From Mucilaginibacter sp. L3T2-6 (GTDB lineage: Bacteria; Bacteroidota; Bacteroidia; Sphingobacteriales; Sphingobacteriaceae), in NCBI RefSeq assembly GCF_030519355.1, contig NZ_JAUMKC010000005.1:124001-188000 (forward strand): a DNA stretch of 64,000 nt, in the 5' to 3' direction. Positions 34,200-43,066 of the stretch are shown here, in pieces. Position numbers and translations under genes: made by a program. Position 1 is the first letter of the stretch; the number at the start of each line of letters is the position of its first letter. Under the pieces are notes generated by a model. The model was not told where the DNA came from. It saw only the letters and a list, made by a program, of their open reading frames with translations, and ran no database searches.

Positions 34200-35675
34200 C
34201 TACTTGCCGAACAATGCCTTCCATGCCTTTTCATACTCATCATTTGCCGTCCATGTGGGCTGGCCCGGCTCATCAGCGATGTATTTGGCAGCCAGCGTAT
34301 ATGATTCGAAGAACTTCATAACATAGTTTTTGTCCATGTTATCAAATTCATCGCTAAGCTGATGATAACGGTTAGTAATTGTTTCATCAAAGGTCTTCAT
34401 GCCAAGGCTATAAGTAGGTGCAGGAATACCTTTACCTGCCAGCGGATAATTATCACTTCCGGAAAATAGCTGACCGCCGGTTGGATCGCCGCCAACACGC
34501 AACCCGTATGCAGCACAGGCTTTTTTAATGAGCGGGTCGGCGCTGGTGCGGCCAATACCAACAAGCGATATCAGGGTGGTATCATTGTAACTTGCATTAT
34601 CGATGTTCAGGTTATACACAGTTTGTTTCAGTGGCAACACGGGATGCGCTGCGTAATAGGCGCTGCCCAACAGTCCTTCTTCCTCTGCAGTATAAGCGAT
34701 GAAAAGTATGGAGCGTTTCGCCGGATGCTTGCCGAAATACCGCGCAGCCGCTATTATGGCTGCGGTACCTGAAGCATTGTCTCGGGCGCCATTGTAAATG
34801 CTGTCAAGTTTGCCATCTTCCTGTTTGGGGCTTGACGTTACACCCAAATGGTCGTAATGCGAGGACAGCAAAAGGTATTGCCCGCGTAATGCAGCATCCG
34901 TACCAGGAATATAAGCCATCACATTTTTAAGCGCGAGGGTGCGGGTTTTTGTGCCTGTTATAGCAATGCCGGCCGTTATTCCAGGTTTTGTAATGGCATC
35001 ATCAAGCGCTGTACTGTTTATCAATATTGCGGGCAGTAAATGGGCCTGAGCTTCCTCCACCGGTTTGCTTCCTGACAGGTAGCCGGACATTTCGTTCCAG
35101 AAGCCGGGCGCCGCATCCCATTGCTCAACCAATGCGGCAGCGCCTTTATCTTTAAGCATTTTCTGCAGGTCTGCCACCTCACGGTATAGCTTCGACATAT
35201 TGCTTTGGTCAACCTTGCCCATATCCAGCAGTACTACTTTTCCCTTAACATCCAACGGAGCTAATTCTTCTTTTGAGCCTTTACCTCCGTAAGCAACCGG
35301 GGCATTTACATTTACATCCAGGGCATTTACCTGGGCGGCGTCAACACCGGTTTTAAAAGTTGTTGTTCCTAAGGTTATGGTCCCCGATTTAGATGGCGTT
35401 ATCATCTTCAGGTCGAAAAGCTGAAAATACCCTTCAGCACCTTTTAGGGGCTTTGCGCCTGCAACCTTAAACTGATCGGCTATATATTGGGCAGCGGTAT
35501 CTATTTCAGGTCGTTCTATATTACGCCCTTTAAGCTCGTCGGAAGCCAGGTATTTCAATGTGCCAAGCGCAACATCCGGCGGATTTACTGCCGCGATGTC
35601 CTTTATGTCTTTTTGCTGTGCACAGGCCACAGTACCCGTAACAAGCAAGCCCCAAAGGGTCAGTTTTATTTTCAT
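34200..35675 (-). CDS. M28 family zinc aminopeptidase/PSMA-like peptidase
   Basis: 491 residues with a signal peptide (1-20, VACAQQ). A protease-associated (PA) domain is inserted between about residues 90 and 230 (GGKGSKEELAPLDVKGKVVLLDMG). The M28 catalytic domain has zinc ligands in SHYDHLG, ARDNASGTAA, and the acid/base Glu in AYTAEEEGLLGS. A late His is near the C-terminal RYHQLSDEFD. Exported, likely an aminopeptidase acting on peptides in the periplasm. Confidence 0.93.
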   Translation of the reverse strand: MKIKLTLWGLLVTGTVACAQQKDIKDIAAVNPPDVALGTLKYLASDELKGRNIERPEIDTAAQYIADQFKVAGAKPLKGAEGYFQLFDLKMITPSKSGTITLGTTTFKTGVDAAQVNALDVNVNAPVAYGGKGSKEELAPLDVKGKVVLLDMGKVDQSNMSKLYREVADLQKMLKDKGAAALVEQWDAAPGFWNEMSGYLSGSKPVEEAQAHLLPAILINSTALDDAITKPGITAGIAITGTKTRTLALKNVMAYIPGTDAALRGQYLLLSSHYDHLGVTSSPKQEDGKLDSIYNGARDNASGTAAIIAAARYFGKHPAKRSILFIAYTAEEEGLLGSAYYAAHPVLPLKQTVYNLNIDNASYNDTTLISLVGIGRTSADPLIKKACAAYGLRVGGDPTGGQLFSGSDNYPLAGKGIPAPTYSLGMKTFDETITNRYHQLSDEFDNMDKNYVMKFFESYTLAAKYIADEPGQPTWTANDEYEKAWKALFGK

Positions 35676-35709
35676 GGTAGTAAATTAAATGCTAGGTAAA
35701 TACCTGGTG

Positions 35710-36354
35710 TCAAGATGTAGAAGCGTCGTTTGGCACTTTTCTCAACTTATTAAGCTTTTCTAGTAAGTCATCCAGTTGATAGACTGCCTTTAAAATTTCC
35801 TTGACTAATTCAATAGATATTTCTATCTCATTCTTACCAATTTCTTCAAAATCTTTTGCGACTATATGAGCAGCGTCGTTTCCCATTAATTTTAAAACCT
35901 GCATGCTATCGATTAAAGCATTGGGAACGGTTATCAATTTGCTTAAGGACCTAAGCTTTTGATGGAGATTTGCACCGGGAGCTTTTTTGTCTTCGCAAAT
36001 GGCCTCTAAGGTCTTTCGCAACATCATGCCTGATGCTATATAACATTCAGTCGCATGACAGGTAACGGCTTCGTCGAAAATTTTTATAATATTTCCAGGA
36101 ATTTTTTCTCGATTTATAGAGATTTTTATAGGTGGATATATATTTAATCCTTTGCCTGTTAAAATAAAAAAAATCAAACCCCTACAGTCTTGATTAGGAC
36201 AATATCTTATTCCCGCTATCGCCTGTCGGTCTAGCCACAAATCCTTAGGACTTAATATGTCAAAAGTGCCTTTAGTTTGGCAAAATGGACACTCAGATAC
36301 CACCCGTGTCGTCGAAGGCTCTTTAGACTCTTGAGCAGCTACTTTATAATACAT
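35710..36354 (-). CDS. DUF4145 domain protein with N-terminal zinc ribbon
   Basis: 214 residues. The N-terminus has two Cys pairs, C22-x2-C25 and C52-x4-C57 (SECPFCQTKG and YCPNQDCRG), forming a likely zinc ribbon. The rest matches the helical DUF4145 pattern: IASGMMLRKTLEAICEDKKAPGANLHQKLRSL and LMGNDAAHI. DUF4145 proteins occur with restriction-modification and other mobile defence genes; function unproven. The gene is visibly more AT-rich than its neighbours and stands alone, so it may have been acquired. Confidence 0.85.
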   Translation of the reverse strand: MYYKVAAQESKEPSTTRVVSECPFCQTKGTFDILSPKDLWLDRQAIAGIRYCPNQDCRGLIFFILTGKGLNIYPPIKISINREKIPGNIIKIFDEAVTCHATECYIASGMMLRKTLEAICEDKKAPGANLHQKLRSLSKLITVPNALIDSMQVLKLMGNDAAHIVAKDFEEIGKNEIEISIELVKEILKAVYQLDDLLEKLNKLRKVPNDASTS

Positions 36355-36453
36355 AAGATAAATATAGGCATTAGATAATAGCTTTGGGAACCTTTATGAA
36401 GATAAATTTATTCGGGTCAAGCGAGATATCATTGTAAATTCATACTGTTTATT

Positions 36454-37296
36454 TCAAGCAAATACTTCCACCTTCTCATCATACGATGCCCAAACCATAT
36501 ACGGATGCGTATCGGCATGATAAATTTCCCCGGTGGCGGATATGCCGATAATGCCGGCAAAGCCATCGTAGGGCTTCAGTTCGTTTAGTGTTTTTTCGGT
36601 GGCAAGAGCCAGGGGCATACCGTCGGTTACCCGGGTTACAATAGTTGATGCTACCGCTCCGCTTACAATATCCTCGCCCACGCCGGTGCATGATACACCG
36701 GCAAGTGCATTGGCATAATTACCCGCGGTAGTAGCCGAGTCGCTTACGCGCCCGGGTATTTCAAAGCCCTTACCCCCTGTTGAGGTTGCGGCAGCAAGAT
36801 TGCCGTATACATCCAGCGCTACACAACCAACCGTCCCCAGGCGGACGGAATCACTAAGCTTTTTCTCGTATTCCTTGCGGCGTTGGGGTATTTCCGGGTT
36901 ATAATATTTAAAGCCATTTTCGCGGGCAAATGCGAGGGCGCCATTGCCGCTTAAGACCCGGTCATCAAAAGGCATTAATTTTTCAGCTATGCAGATGGGG
37001 TTTTTTACATCCTCGATATTGATTACACCCGAAAAGCGCATGGTTTTGCCATCCATTAGCGAGGCACTTAATCTTATCTTGCCGTCGCTCTGTATCTGCG
37101 AACCGGTGCCTGCGTTGAAAAGTTCGCAGTTCTCGAGCAGGCAGGTGGTATATACCACCGTTTCAACAGCCGTATGGGTTTGCAGGTATTTATGGCCAAG
37201 CTTCACTATCTCTGCCAGCGCGTCCTGCTTGGCCTTCTTTACTTCCTGATTTGTCTGCGATTCGCTGAAAAACCCACCGTGGATTATAATCTTCAT
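36454..37296 (-). CDS. Isoaspartyl peptidase/L-asparaginase (Ntn hydrolase)
   Basis: 280 residues from the ATG at 37296; the longer frame adds a spurious cysteine-rich extension. The precursor would self-cleave before Thr155 (RLG-TVGCVALD), exposing the N-terminal Thr nucleophile. The N-terminal part has NAGTGSQIQSDGKIRLSASLMDG, and the C-terminal part holds SCTGVGEDIVSGAVAST. It lies directly beside a cyanophycinase on the same strand. It is therefore likely to split the beta-Asp-Arg dipeptides released from cyanophycin into Asp and Arg. Confidence 0.92.
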   Translation of the reverse strand: MKIIIHGGFFSESQTNQEVKKAKQDALAEIVKLGHKYLQTHTAVETVVYTTCLLENCELFNAGTGSQIQSDGKIRLSASLMDGKTMRFSGVINIEDVKNPICIAEKLMPFDDRVLSGNGALAFARENGFKYYNPEIPQRRKEYEKKLSDSVRLGTVGCVALDVYGNLAAATSTGGKGFEIPGRVSDSATTAGNYANALAGVSCTGVGEDIVSGAVASTIVTRVTDGMPLALATEKTLNELKPYDGFAGIIGISATGEIYHADTHPYMVWASYDEKVEVFA

Positions 37297-37376
37297 GTTT
37301 TTGATTTTTAATCCGGAAAGACAAACGCATGCCTGGTCCGGCACTAATCTTCAGTCTCTAATTAACTGATCTCTTA

Positions 37377-38285
37377 TCAGCTTCCCAACCCTGTCACATG
37401 GGCTACAGAATCCTCGGCCCTGGCCGATTGTTTGATGATGAGCTGATTTTGTAACAGATCGTACTTGTCAAAAATAGACATTACGCTTACCCGCATATTT
37501 TTGATGGATACCGGCATGCCCATTTCCACGTCGTAGATATTCGTTTCTGCCATTTTGCGGCCGTTAACCAATATGGTAAGGCCCGAGCCTATGGCTTCCA
37601 TCATGGTTCCGCCGGTTATCAGTAATCCGGCGTCCTCACCCAAGCCAATACCCAGCATTCCCGGGTTGCTGGCCACAGCATACAGCAGCCTGCCGATGCG
37701 TCCGCGCTGAACAAAATGCGTGTCAATAATAACCGAGTCGATAAAGCCGAGGCCAGCGGTAATTTGTACCTCGCCCTTTATCAGCGCCTTGCTGCTTTGG
37801 CCGCGGTAAATCATGTTGGTGGAAGCTGCTGCCGCCCCTGCCGATGTGCCTGCAATTACAAAATGCTCATTCTCATAGCGCTCTTTTAATATGCTCAAAA
37901 ATTCAGTGCCGCCAAATATCGAGCTTAATCTTAACTGATCGCCGCCGCTAAACATTACGACATCGCATTTACGGATACGCTCCAGGTATTCAGGGCTGGC
38001 TGCATCCTCGCGGCTGCGGATATCGAGCACACCTACTGTTACATCCAGGTAGCCGAAAGCCTCTTTGTATTCCTCTCCCACCAGTTCGGGTATTTGCGAG
38101 GCGGTAGTGATGACCTCCACAACCGATGCGGTTTGCTTAGCCGACTCCGTAATAATGCGCTTCAGGATGCCATGCTCAAAAAACTTAAGGTGGTCAGGCT
38201 TTACAATATTTTCCTGAGCAGTTAAGTTCGTATTCATGTCGACGGCGCCGCCGATAATTATCAGTTTACCCTTCGGGACAGTCAT
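37377..38285 (-). CDS. cphB: Cyanophycinase (S51 family serine peptidase)
   Basis: 302 residues. It hydrolyses the polymer cyanophycin to beta-Asp-Arg dipeptides. The nucleophile is S148 in the elbow GTSAGA; other family marks are GKLIIIGGAVDMN, the FSGGDQLRL loop and FIDSVIIDTHFVQRGRIGRL. No signal peptide, so it is cytoplasmic, fitting an internal store. It is divergent from the synthetase gene across 260 bp and precedes the isoaspartyl peptidase (80 bp gap), making one functional locus. Confidence 0.95.
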   Translation of the reverse strand: MTVPKGKLIIIGGAVDMNTNLTAQENIVKPDHLKFFEHGILKRIITESAKQTASVVEVITTASQIPELVGEEYKEAFGYLDVTVGVLDIRSREDAASPEYLERIRKCDVVMFSGGDQLRLSSIFGGTEFLSILKERYENEHFVIAGTSAGAAAASTNMIYRGQSSKALIKGEVQITAGLGFIDSVIIDTHFVQRGRIGRLLYAVASNPGMLGIGLGEDAGLLITGGTMMEAIGSGLTILVNGRKMAETNIYDVEMGMPVSIKNMRVSVMSIFDKYDLLQNQLIIKQSARAEDSVAHVTGLGS

Positions 38286-38308
38286 TTTTCAGTCGATTAA
38301 ATTAGATT

Positions 38309-38400
38309 ATGCTGACTAAGTTGATTGAGTGACCAGCGGTTATTGAGCTAATTTTATTAAATATTAACTTAAGCAAACACTCACTTAGTCAACTATTCAC
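38309..38400. repeat. Word palindrome in the cyanophycin divergent region
   Basis: Words of the form CTAAGTTGATTGAGTGA (38312-38330) recur inverted at 38383-38400 (CTCACTTAGTCAACTATTCAC), around an AT-rich centre. A related sequence in opposite orientation occurs at 26296-26330. Confidence 0.5.
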
Positions 38401-38480
38401 CATCATCCTACAAATTAAAATAAAAACGGCCATAAACACAGGTATTTGTAAATAATAATCCCTTTTTTGGCGGAAAAGTT

Positions 38481-38509
38481 TTGTTAAAGGCCGAAGTTAA
38501 TTAGCTTTA
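38481..38509 (+). promoter_or_regulatory. Candidate cphA promoter
   Basis: TTG at 38481-38483, an 18-bp spacer, then TAgcTTTA (38502-38509), one base off the -7 consensus. This lies about 37 bp before the ATG at 38546. Confidence 0.5.
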
Positions 38510-38545
38510 AGAGAAATTACTTCGCAACACAACTGCAACATACTT

Positions 38546-41173
38546 ATGAAAATAGAAAATATACAAGTTCTTCGCGGCCCCAATATCTGGAGCATAAACA
38601 GGAAGAAATTAATCCAGATGCGGCTGAACCTGCAGGAGATGGAAGACCGCCCGACAAATACCATCGAGGGTTTTTATGACAGGCTTGAAAAACTGCTGCC
38701 CAGTTTGTATTCGCACCGCTGCTCGCCAGGTGTTGAGGGTGGTTTTTTTCAGCGTGTTATTGCGGGTACTTGGATGGGGCATGTAATTGAGCATATCGCG
38801 TTAGAGATACAGACCCTTGCCGGCATGGATACCGGTTTCGGGCGGACGCGCGAAACCAAAACCAAAGGCGTTTACAATGTGGTTTTTAATTATGTAGAAG
38901 AGAAAGTGGGTGTCTTTGCAGCAGAATCAGCAGTAAAAATTGCGGAAGCGCTAATCAAAGGGGAAGATTACGACCTTGACCGCGACATTCAGAAAATGCG
39001 CGAGATACGTGAAAATACCCGCCTGGGGCCGAGCACAGGTTCTATCGTAGAAGAAGCCATTGCCAGGGACATACCCTGGATAAGGCTCAATAACCAGTCG
39101 CTGGTGCAGTTGGGTTACGGTAAAAACCAGGTGCGCTTTCGAGCCACTATGACGGAGCGTACCAGCAGCATCGCTGTAGACATTGCCAGCAATAAAGATG
39201 AAACCAAACGGATGCTGCAGGAGCAGGCCATTCCGGTTGCTAAAGGCATTACTATATCATCATTAGAAGGCGTAGACGAAGCCATTCGCAAAGTTGGTTT
39301 CCCGCTGGTGTTTAAACCGCTGGATGGCAACCACGGCCGCGGCATTTCCATCAATATCAAAACGCGCGAAGATGCCATTGCCGCTTACGAGCATGCCTCG
39401 CGCATATCCCGCCGGGTAATTGTGGAACGGTTTGTTACCGGATATGATTTTCGCGTGCTGGTTATCGACAACAAAATGGTGGCTGCCGCATTGCGCGATC
39501 CGGCTCATGTTAAAGGCGATGGCATATCAACCATACAGCAGCTCATCGACAAAGAAAACACTGACCCGCGCCGGGGCTATGGTCACGAAAATGTGCTCAC
39601 CCTGATTTCTGTCGATCGCGATACGCTAGACCTGCTCGAAAAGAAGGGTTATACTTTAGAGACCGTGCCTGCCAAAGGCGAAAAGGTATTTGTAAAATCA
39701 ACTGCAAACCTGAGTACCGGCGGCACCTCAGTAGACGTTACCGACCATGTGCACCCGCAAAATATTTTTATTTGCGAGCGTATTTCGAAAATCATCGGTT
39801 TGGATATTTGCGGCATTGACATTATGGCCGAAAACCTGACCGAGCCACTTACCGAAAACGGCGGCGTGGTGTTGGAGGTGAATGCGGCCCCGGGCTTCCG
39901 CATGCATATAGCGCCAAGCGAAGGCCTGCCGCGCAATGTGGCCGGGCATGTTATTGATATGCTGTACCCTCCGGGGAAATCGGCCCGCATACCGATCATT
40001 GCCATCACGGGCACCAATGGTAAAACTACTACTACGCGTCTTATAGCACATATCGTGAAAAATGAAGGCCATAGGGTGGGTTTTACCACCTCAGACGGCG
40101 TTTATGTACAGAATACCATGATGCTGAAGGGCGACACGACCGGCCCGGTAAGCGCGGAATTTATCCTGAAAGACCCGACAGTTGACTTTGCTGTGCTTGA
40201 AACAGCCCGCGGCGGCATCCTGCGCGCCGGCCTTGGCTTTGGATTTTGCGATATAGGCGTGGTAACCAACATCCAGGAAGATCACCTTGGCCTGGCAGAT
40301 ATTCATACCCTCGATGACCTTACCCGCGTAAAAGGCGTAGTGGTTGACGCTATAAAAAAAGATGGCTGGGCCGTGCTTAATGCCGATAACGAATACTGTG
40401 TACGCCTGGGCAAAAATGCCCATTGCAAGGTGGCCTACTTTAGCATGAACGAAAATAACCCCATTATAAAATCGCACTGCAAAAAAGGCGGTATCGCCTG
40501 TATTTATGAAAATGGCTTTGTAACTATACAAAAAGGCGACTGGAAGATACGCGTACAGCGTACCACACTTATACCGGTAACATTTGGCGGCACGGTACCC
40601 TTTATGATTGAGAATGTGCTGGCCGCAACGCTCGCCACATATCTTTACGACTTTAAAACGGACGACATTAAAATATCGCTGGAAACTTTTATCCCGTCCG
40701 CCGCACAAACGCCGGGACGAATGAATATCTTCAACTTCAGGGATTTTCGCTTCATGATTGACTTTGCCCACAACCCGGCAGGCTTCAGGGGAATTAAAGA
40801 GTTTTTAACCCATATTGATTCGCCGCTCAAAATCGGCATAATAGCCGGTACCGGCGACAGGCGCGATGAAGATATTCGCGAATTAGGGAAGCTATCGGCC
40901 GAAATGTTTGATTATATCATCCTGCGGCAGGAAAAGCACCTGCGCGGCCGCACTGCTGAAAACATTGTGGGGCTATTGCTGGAAGGTATTCATTCTGTAG
41001 ATCCGGATAAGCAATACGAAGTGGTGCCCAACGAAGTTGATGCCATTAAACACTCTATGAGCCTGGCCAAATCCGGTACATTTATAGTAGCGTTGAGCGA
41101 CGTGATAGACAATGCGATTGAAACCGTACAAAACTACCAGGAGCAGGAAAGGAATGGAACCTTTGTGGTATAA
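38546..41173 (+). CDS. cphA: Cyanophycin synthetase
   Basis: 875 residues, the standard CphA1 length. It builds the storage polymer of Asp backbone with Arg side chains, using ATP. N-terminal domain (about 1-160), ATP-grasp domain (about 200-480, with VVLEVNAAPGFRMHI at its end), then a Mur-ligase-like domain starting with the P-loop ITGTNGKTTTT (about 488-498) and continuing through ETARGGILRAGLGF and DFAHNPAGFRGI to the C-terminus. The ATP-grasp part adds Asp and the Mur part adds Arg. Adjacent to cyanophycinase and isoaspartyl peptidase. Confidence 0.97.
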   Translation: MKIENIQVLRGPNIWSINRKKLIQMRLNLQEMEDRPTNTIEGFYDRLEKLLPSLYSHRCSPGVEGGFFQRVIAGTWMGHVIEHIALEIQTLAGMDTGFGRTRETKTKGVYNVVFNYVEEKVGVFAAESAVKIAEALIKGEDYDLDRDIQKMREIRENTRLGPSTGSIVEEAIARDIPWIRLNNQSLVQLGYGKNQVRFRATMTERTSSIAVDIASNKDETKRMLQEQAIPVAKGITISSLEGVDEAIRKVGFPLVFKPLDGNHGRGISINIKTREDAIAAYEHASRISRRVIVERFVTGYDFRVLVIDNKMVAAALRDPAHVKGDGISTIQQLIDKENTDPRRGYGHENVLTLISVDRDTLDLLEKKGYTLETVPAKGEKVFVKSTANLSTGGTSVDVTDHVHPQNIFICERISKIIGLDICGIDIMAENLTEPLTENGGVVLEVNAAPGFRMHIAPSEGLPRNVAGHVIDMLYPPGKSARIPIIAITGTNGKTTTTRLIAHIVKNEGHRVGFTTSDGVYVQNTMMLKGDTTGPVSAEFILKDPTVDFAVLETARGGILRAGLGFGFCDIGVVTNIQEDHLGLADIHTLDDLTRVKGVVVDAIKKDGWAVLNADNEYCVRLGKNAHCKVAYFSMNENNPIIKSHCKKGGIACIYENGFVTIQKGDWKIRVQRTTLIPVTFGGTVPFMIENVLAATLATYLYDFKTDDIKISLETFIPSAAQTPGRMNIFNFRDFRFMIDFAHNPAGFRGIKEFLTHIDSPLKIGIIAGTGDRRDEDIRELGKLSAEMFDYIILRQEKHLRGRTAENIVGLLLEGIHSVDPDKQYEVVPNEVDAIKHSMSLAKSGTFIVALSDVIDNAIETVQNYQEQERNGTFVV

Positions 41174-41242
41174 TGGAAACGTGTTGTTGGTCACCTAACA
41201 TTCATATACTAAATAATTGCCGCTATCAATCTGGTAAAACCC

Positions 41243-41250
41243 TAAATTTG
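41243..41250 (+). promoter_or_regulatory. Candidate -7 box (TAAATTTG) of hemC
   Basis: An exact TAnnTTTG match 20 bp before the TTG start at 41271. This supports the start choice, since there is no in-frame ATG between them. Confidence 0.55.
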
Positions 41251-41270
41251 CAGGAGCAAAAATTAACGCT

Positions 41271-42866
41271 TTGGATAGAAAACTGATTATCGGAACCCGT
41301 GGCAGCGACCTGGCGCTTTGGCAGGCCAACTTTGTAAAGGATAGTCTTACGGCCCTTGGCATTGATGTAGAACTTAAGATTATTAAAACCCAGGGTGACC
41401 GTATCCTTCATTTAAGTTTTGATAAGCTGGAAGGAAAAGGTTTTTTTACTAAAGAACTTGAAGAAGAATTACTAGCCGGCACCATCGATTTAGCGGTGCA
41501 CTCGCATAAGGATTTGCCGACTGAAAACCCTCCGGGACTCATTATCGCAGCAGTTTCAGAACGGGAAGACCCCGCTGAACTACTGCTGATACTGAAAGAT
41601 TGTGTAGATGTTCATCAGAAGTTTTCTGTTAAATATGGCGGCATAGTAGGCACCTCGTCTAACCGCCGCAAAGCGCAGTTGCTGGCCTACCGCCCGGATT
41701 TGGATATACAGGACCTTCGGGGTAACGTGCCTACCCGTGTTGGGAAATTACGTGGCGAGAATTATGATGCCATAATGATTGCCAAAGCCGGCGTAACCCG
41801 CCTCGGGCTCGACCTTAGTGAGTTTTACGTAGAAGAACTAACGCCTACTGAACTGATTCCGGCCCCGGCGCAGGGCGTGCTGGCTATACAGATACGCGAA
41901 AGCGATAAAGAGTTATTCAATGCCTTGCAGGCGCTGAATCATCCGGATGTAGCTGAAGAGCTTTCCGTGGAACGCACGCTGCTGCAGTTATTTGGCGGCG
42001 GATGTCATCTGCCTTTGGGTTGTTATTGCCGCAAGCACGATGGCGTTTACCAGGTTTTTACATCAAAAGCTGACGAGGGCGACGGTTTCCCCGACAGGCT
42101 GTTCTTGCAGAGCCCAACCACTGATGGCCTTGCCCAAAAGGTATTAACGTTTTATAGCAACGACCGCAAATTCCCGCTAAAGGTGTTTATATCCCGCGAG
42201 CTTTCTGAAAACAGCTACTTCCGTCGTGCGCTCGAAAAACATGATATTGAAGTTGAGGCACGCTCCCTGATACGTACGGTGCCTGTTATAACCAAACTGG
42301 ACAATTTCATTCTGAAAAATGCCGACTGGATATTTTTTAGCAGCAAGAATGCTGTGGAGTATTTCTTTCAGCTAAACCCATTACTGCCCAAAAAGGTAAA
42401 ATTTGGTGTAATGGGCAGCGGATCAGAGGATATGCTAAGGCGTAAAGGTCATTTTGTAGATTATACCGGCGACGGGGTGGACCCCGCCGACGTCGCAGCT
42501 GAATTTGCAGAATTGGCCGATGGAAAAACCGTGGTTTTCCCATCGGCTGAAAACTCTATGCGCAGTATTCAGCAAGCCTTGTCGCCTGACACTAAAATTA
42601 TTGATCTTACCGTTTACGAAACTATCCTGGAAGACAATGTACAGCCAAGCGGCGCCGAGATTATGGTATTCACCAGCCCTTCAAACGTAGAGGCTTATTT
42701 TGTGGATAACCTGCTTGATCCCGACCAAAAGGTAATTGCCATCGGCGTATCAACAGGGAAAAAGCTGGATGAAATAGGGGTGAAATACGCGCTGCCCTAT
42801 TCACCGGATGAAACCGGCTTAGCCGAAGCTGTGTTTGGTACAATTTGTTTAAGCCATAGGTGCTGA
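41271..42866 (+). CDS. hemC: Hydroxymethylbilane synthase fused to uroporphyrinogen-III synthase
   Basis: 531 residues, about twice the length of a lone HemC. Residues 1-300 are porphobilinogen deaminase: RKLIIGTRGSDLALWQANFV, DLAVHSHKDLPT, GTSSNRRKAQLLAYRPDL and the cofactor-binding C245 (GGGCHLPLGCY). Residues about 305-531 have the uroporphyrinogen-III synthase layout (KVFISREL..., FFSSKNAVEYFF, VFTSPSNVEAYF). The fusion would join two sequential steps to limit escape of the unstable linear tetrapyrrole. Translation starts at TTG. First gene of the haem cluster. Confidence 0.93.
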   Translation: MDRKLIIGTRGSDLALWQANFVKDSLTALGIDVELKIIKTQGDRILHLSFDKLEGKGFFTKELEEELLAGTIDLAVHSHKDLPTENPPGLIIAAVSEREDPAELLLILKDCVDVHQKFSVKYGGIVGTSSNRRKAQLLAYRPDLDIQDLRGNVPTRVGKLRGENYDAIMIAKAGVTRLGLDLSEFYVEELTPTELIPAPAQGVLAIQIRESDKELFNALQALNHPDVAEELSVERTLLQLFGGGCHLPLGCYCRKHDGVYQVFTSKADEGDGFPDRLFLQSPTTDGLAQKVLTFYSNDRKFPLKVFISRELSENSYFRRALEKHDIEVEARSLIRTVPVITKLDNFILKNADWIFFSSKNAVEYFFQLNPLLPKKVKFGVMGSGSEDMLRRKGHFVDYTGDGVDPADVAAEFAELADGKTVVFPSAENSMRSIQQALSPDTKIIDLTVYETILEDNVQPSGAEIMVFTSPSNVEAYFVDNLLDPDQKVIAIGVSTGKKLDEIGVKYALPYSPDETGLAEAVFGTICLSHRC

Positions 42867-42875
42867 GGGGGACTC

Positions 42876-42950
42876 GATAGCCGGTAGATCATAGTCCACA
42901 ATGGCTGCAATGTTCTTTCGGCCATCACTATCAACTATGGACCGTAAGCT
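42876..42950. repeat. Word palindrome between hemC and hemB
   Basis: Words GATCATAGTCCACAATGGC (42887-42906) and the inverse GGCCATCACTATCAACTATGGACC (42922-42945) form a degenerate inverted repeat. It precedes the hemB promoter. Confidence 0.45.
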
Positions 42951-43007
42951 AACAATCATTTTTAAGACATAAAATTTCTTTAAACTTATTATATGTCCCA
43001 GTTTCTA

Positions 43008-43047
43008 TAACTTTGGCATTCCCGAAAAAGCAGGGCGTATGCCCTGC
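43008..43047 (+). promoter_or_regulatory. hemB -7 box and a leader hairpin
   Basis: TAacTTTG at 43008-43015 is an exact -7 match. Downstream, inside the expected leader, lies a perfect 7-bp hairpin (GCAGGGC at 43030-43036, GTAT loop, GCCCTGC at 43041-43047), 19 bp before the ATG at 43067. There is no U-tract, so if it acts at all it would affect translation or mRNA stability rather than ending transcription. Confidence 0.5.
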
Positions 43048-43066
43048 GGAATGTTGGAATACTGCT

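Noticed and set aside
40091..40771. A 226-codon open frame antisense to the cyanophycin synthetase gene
   Set aside because: It lies fully within a strongly supported gene and has no family pattern; produced by codon bias on the other strand.
43013..43066. Upstream TTG start of hemB
   Set aside because: It overlaps the -7 promoter box and adds a sequence not seen in the enzyme family.
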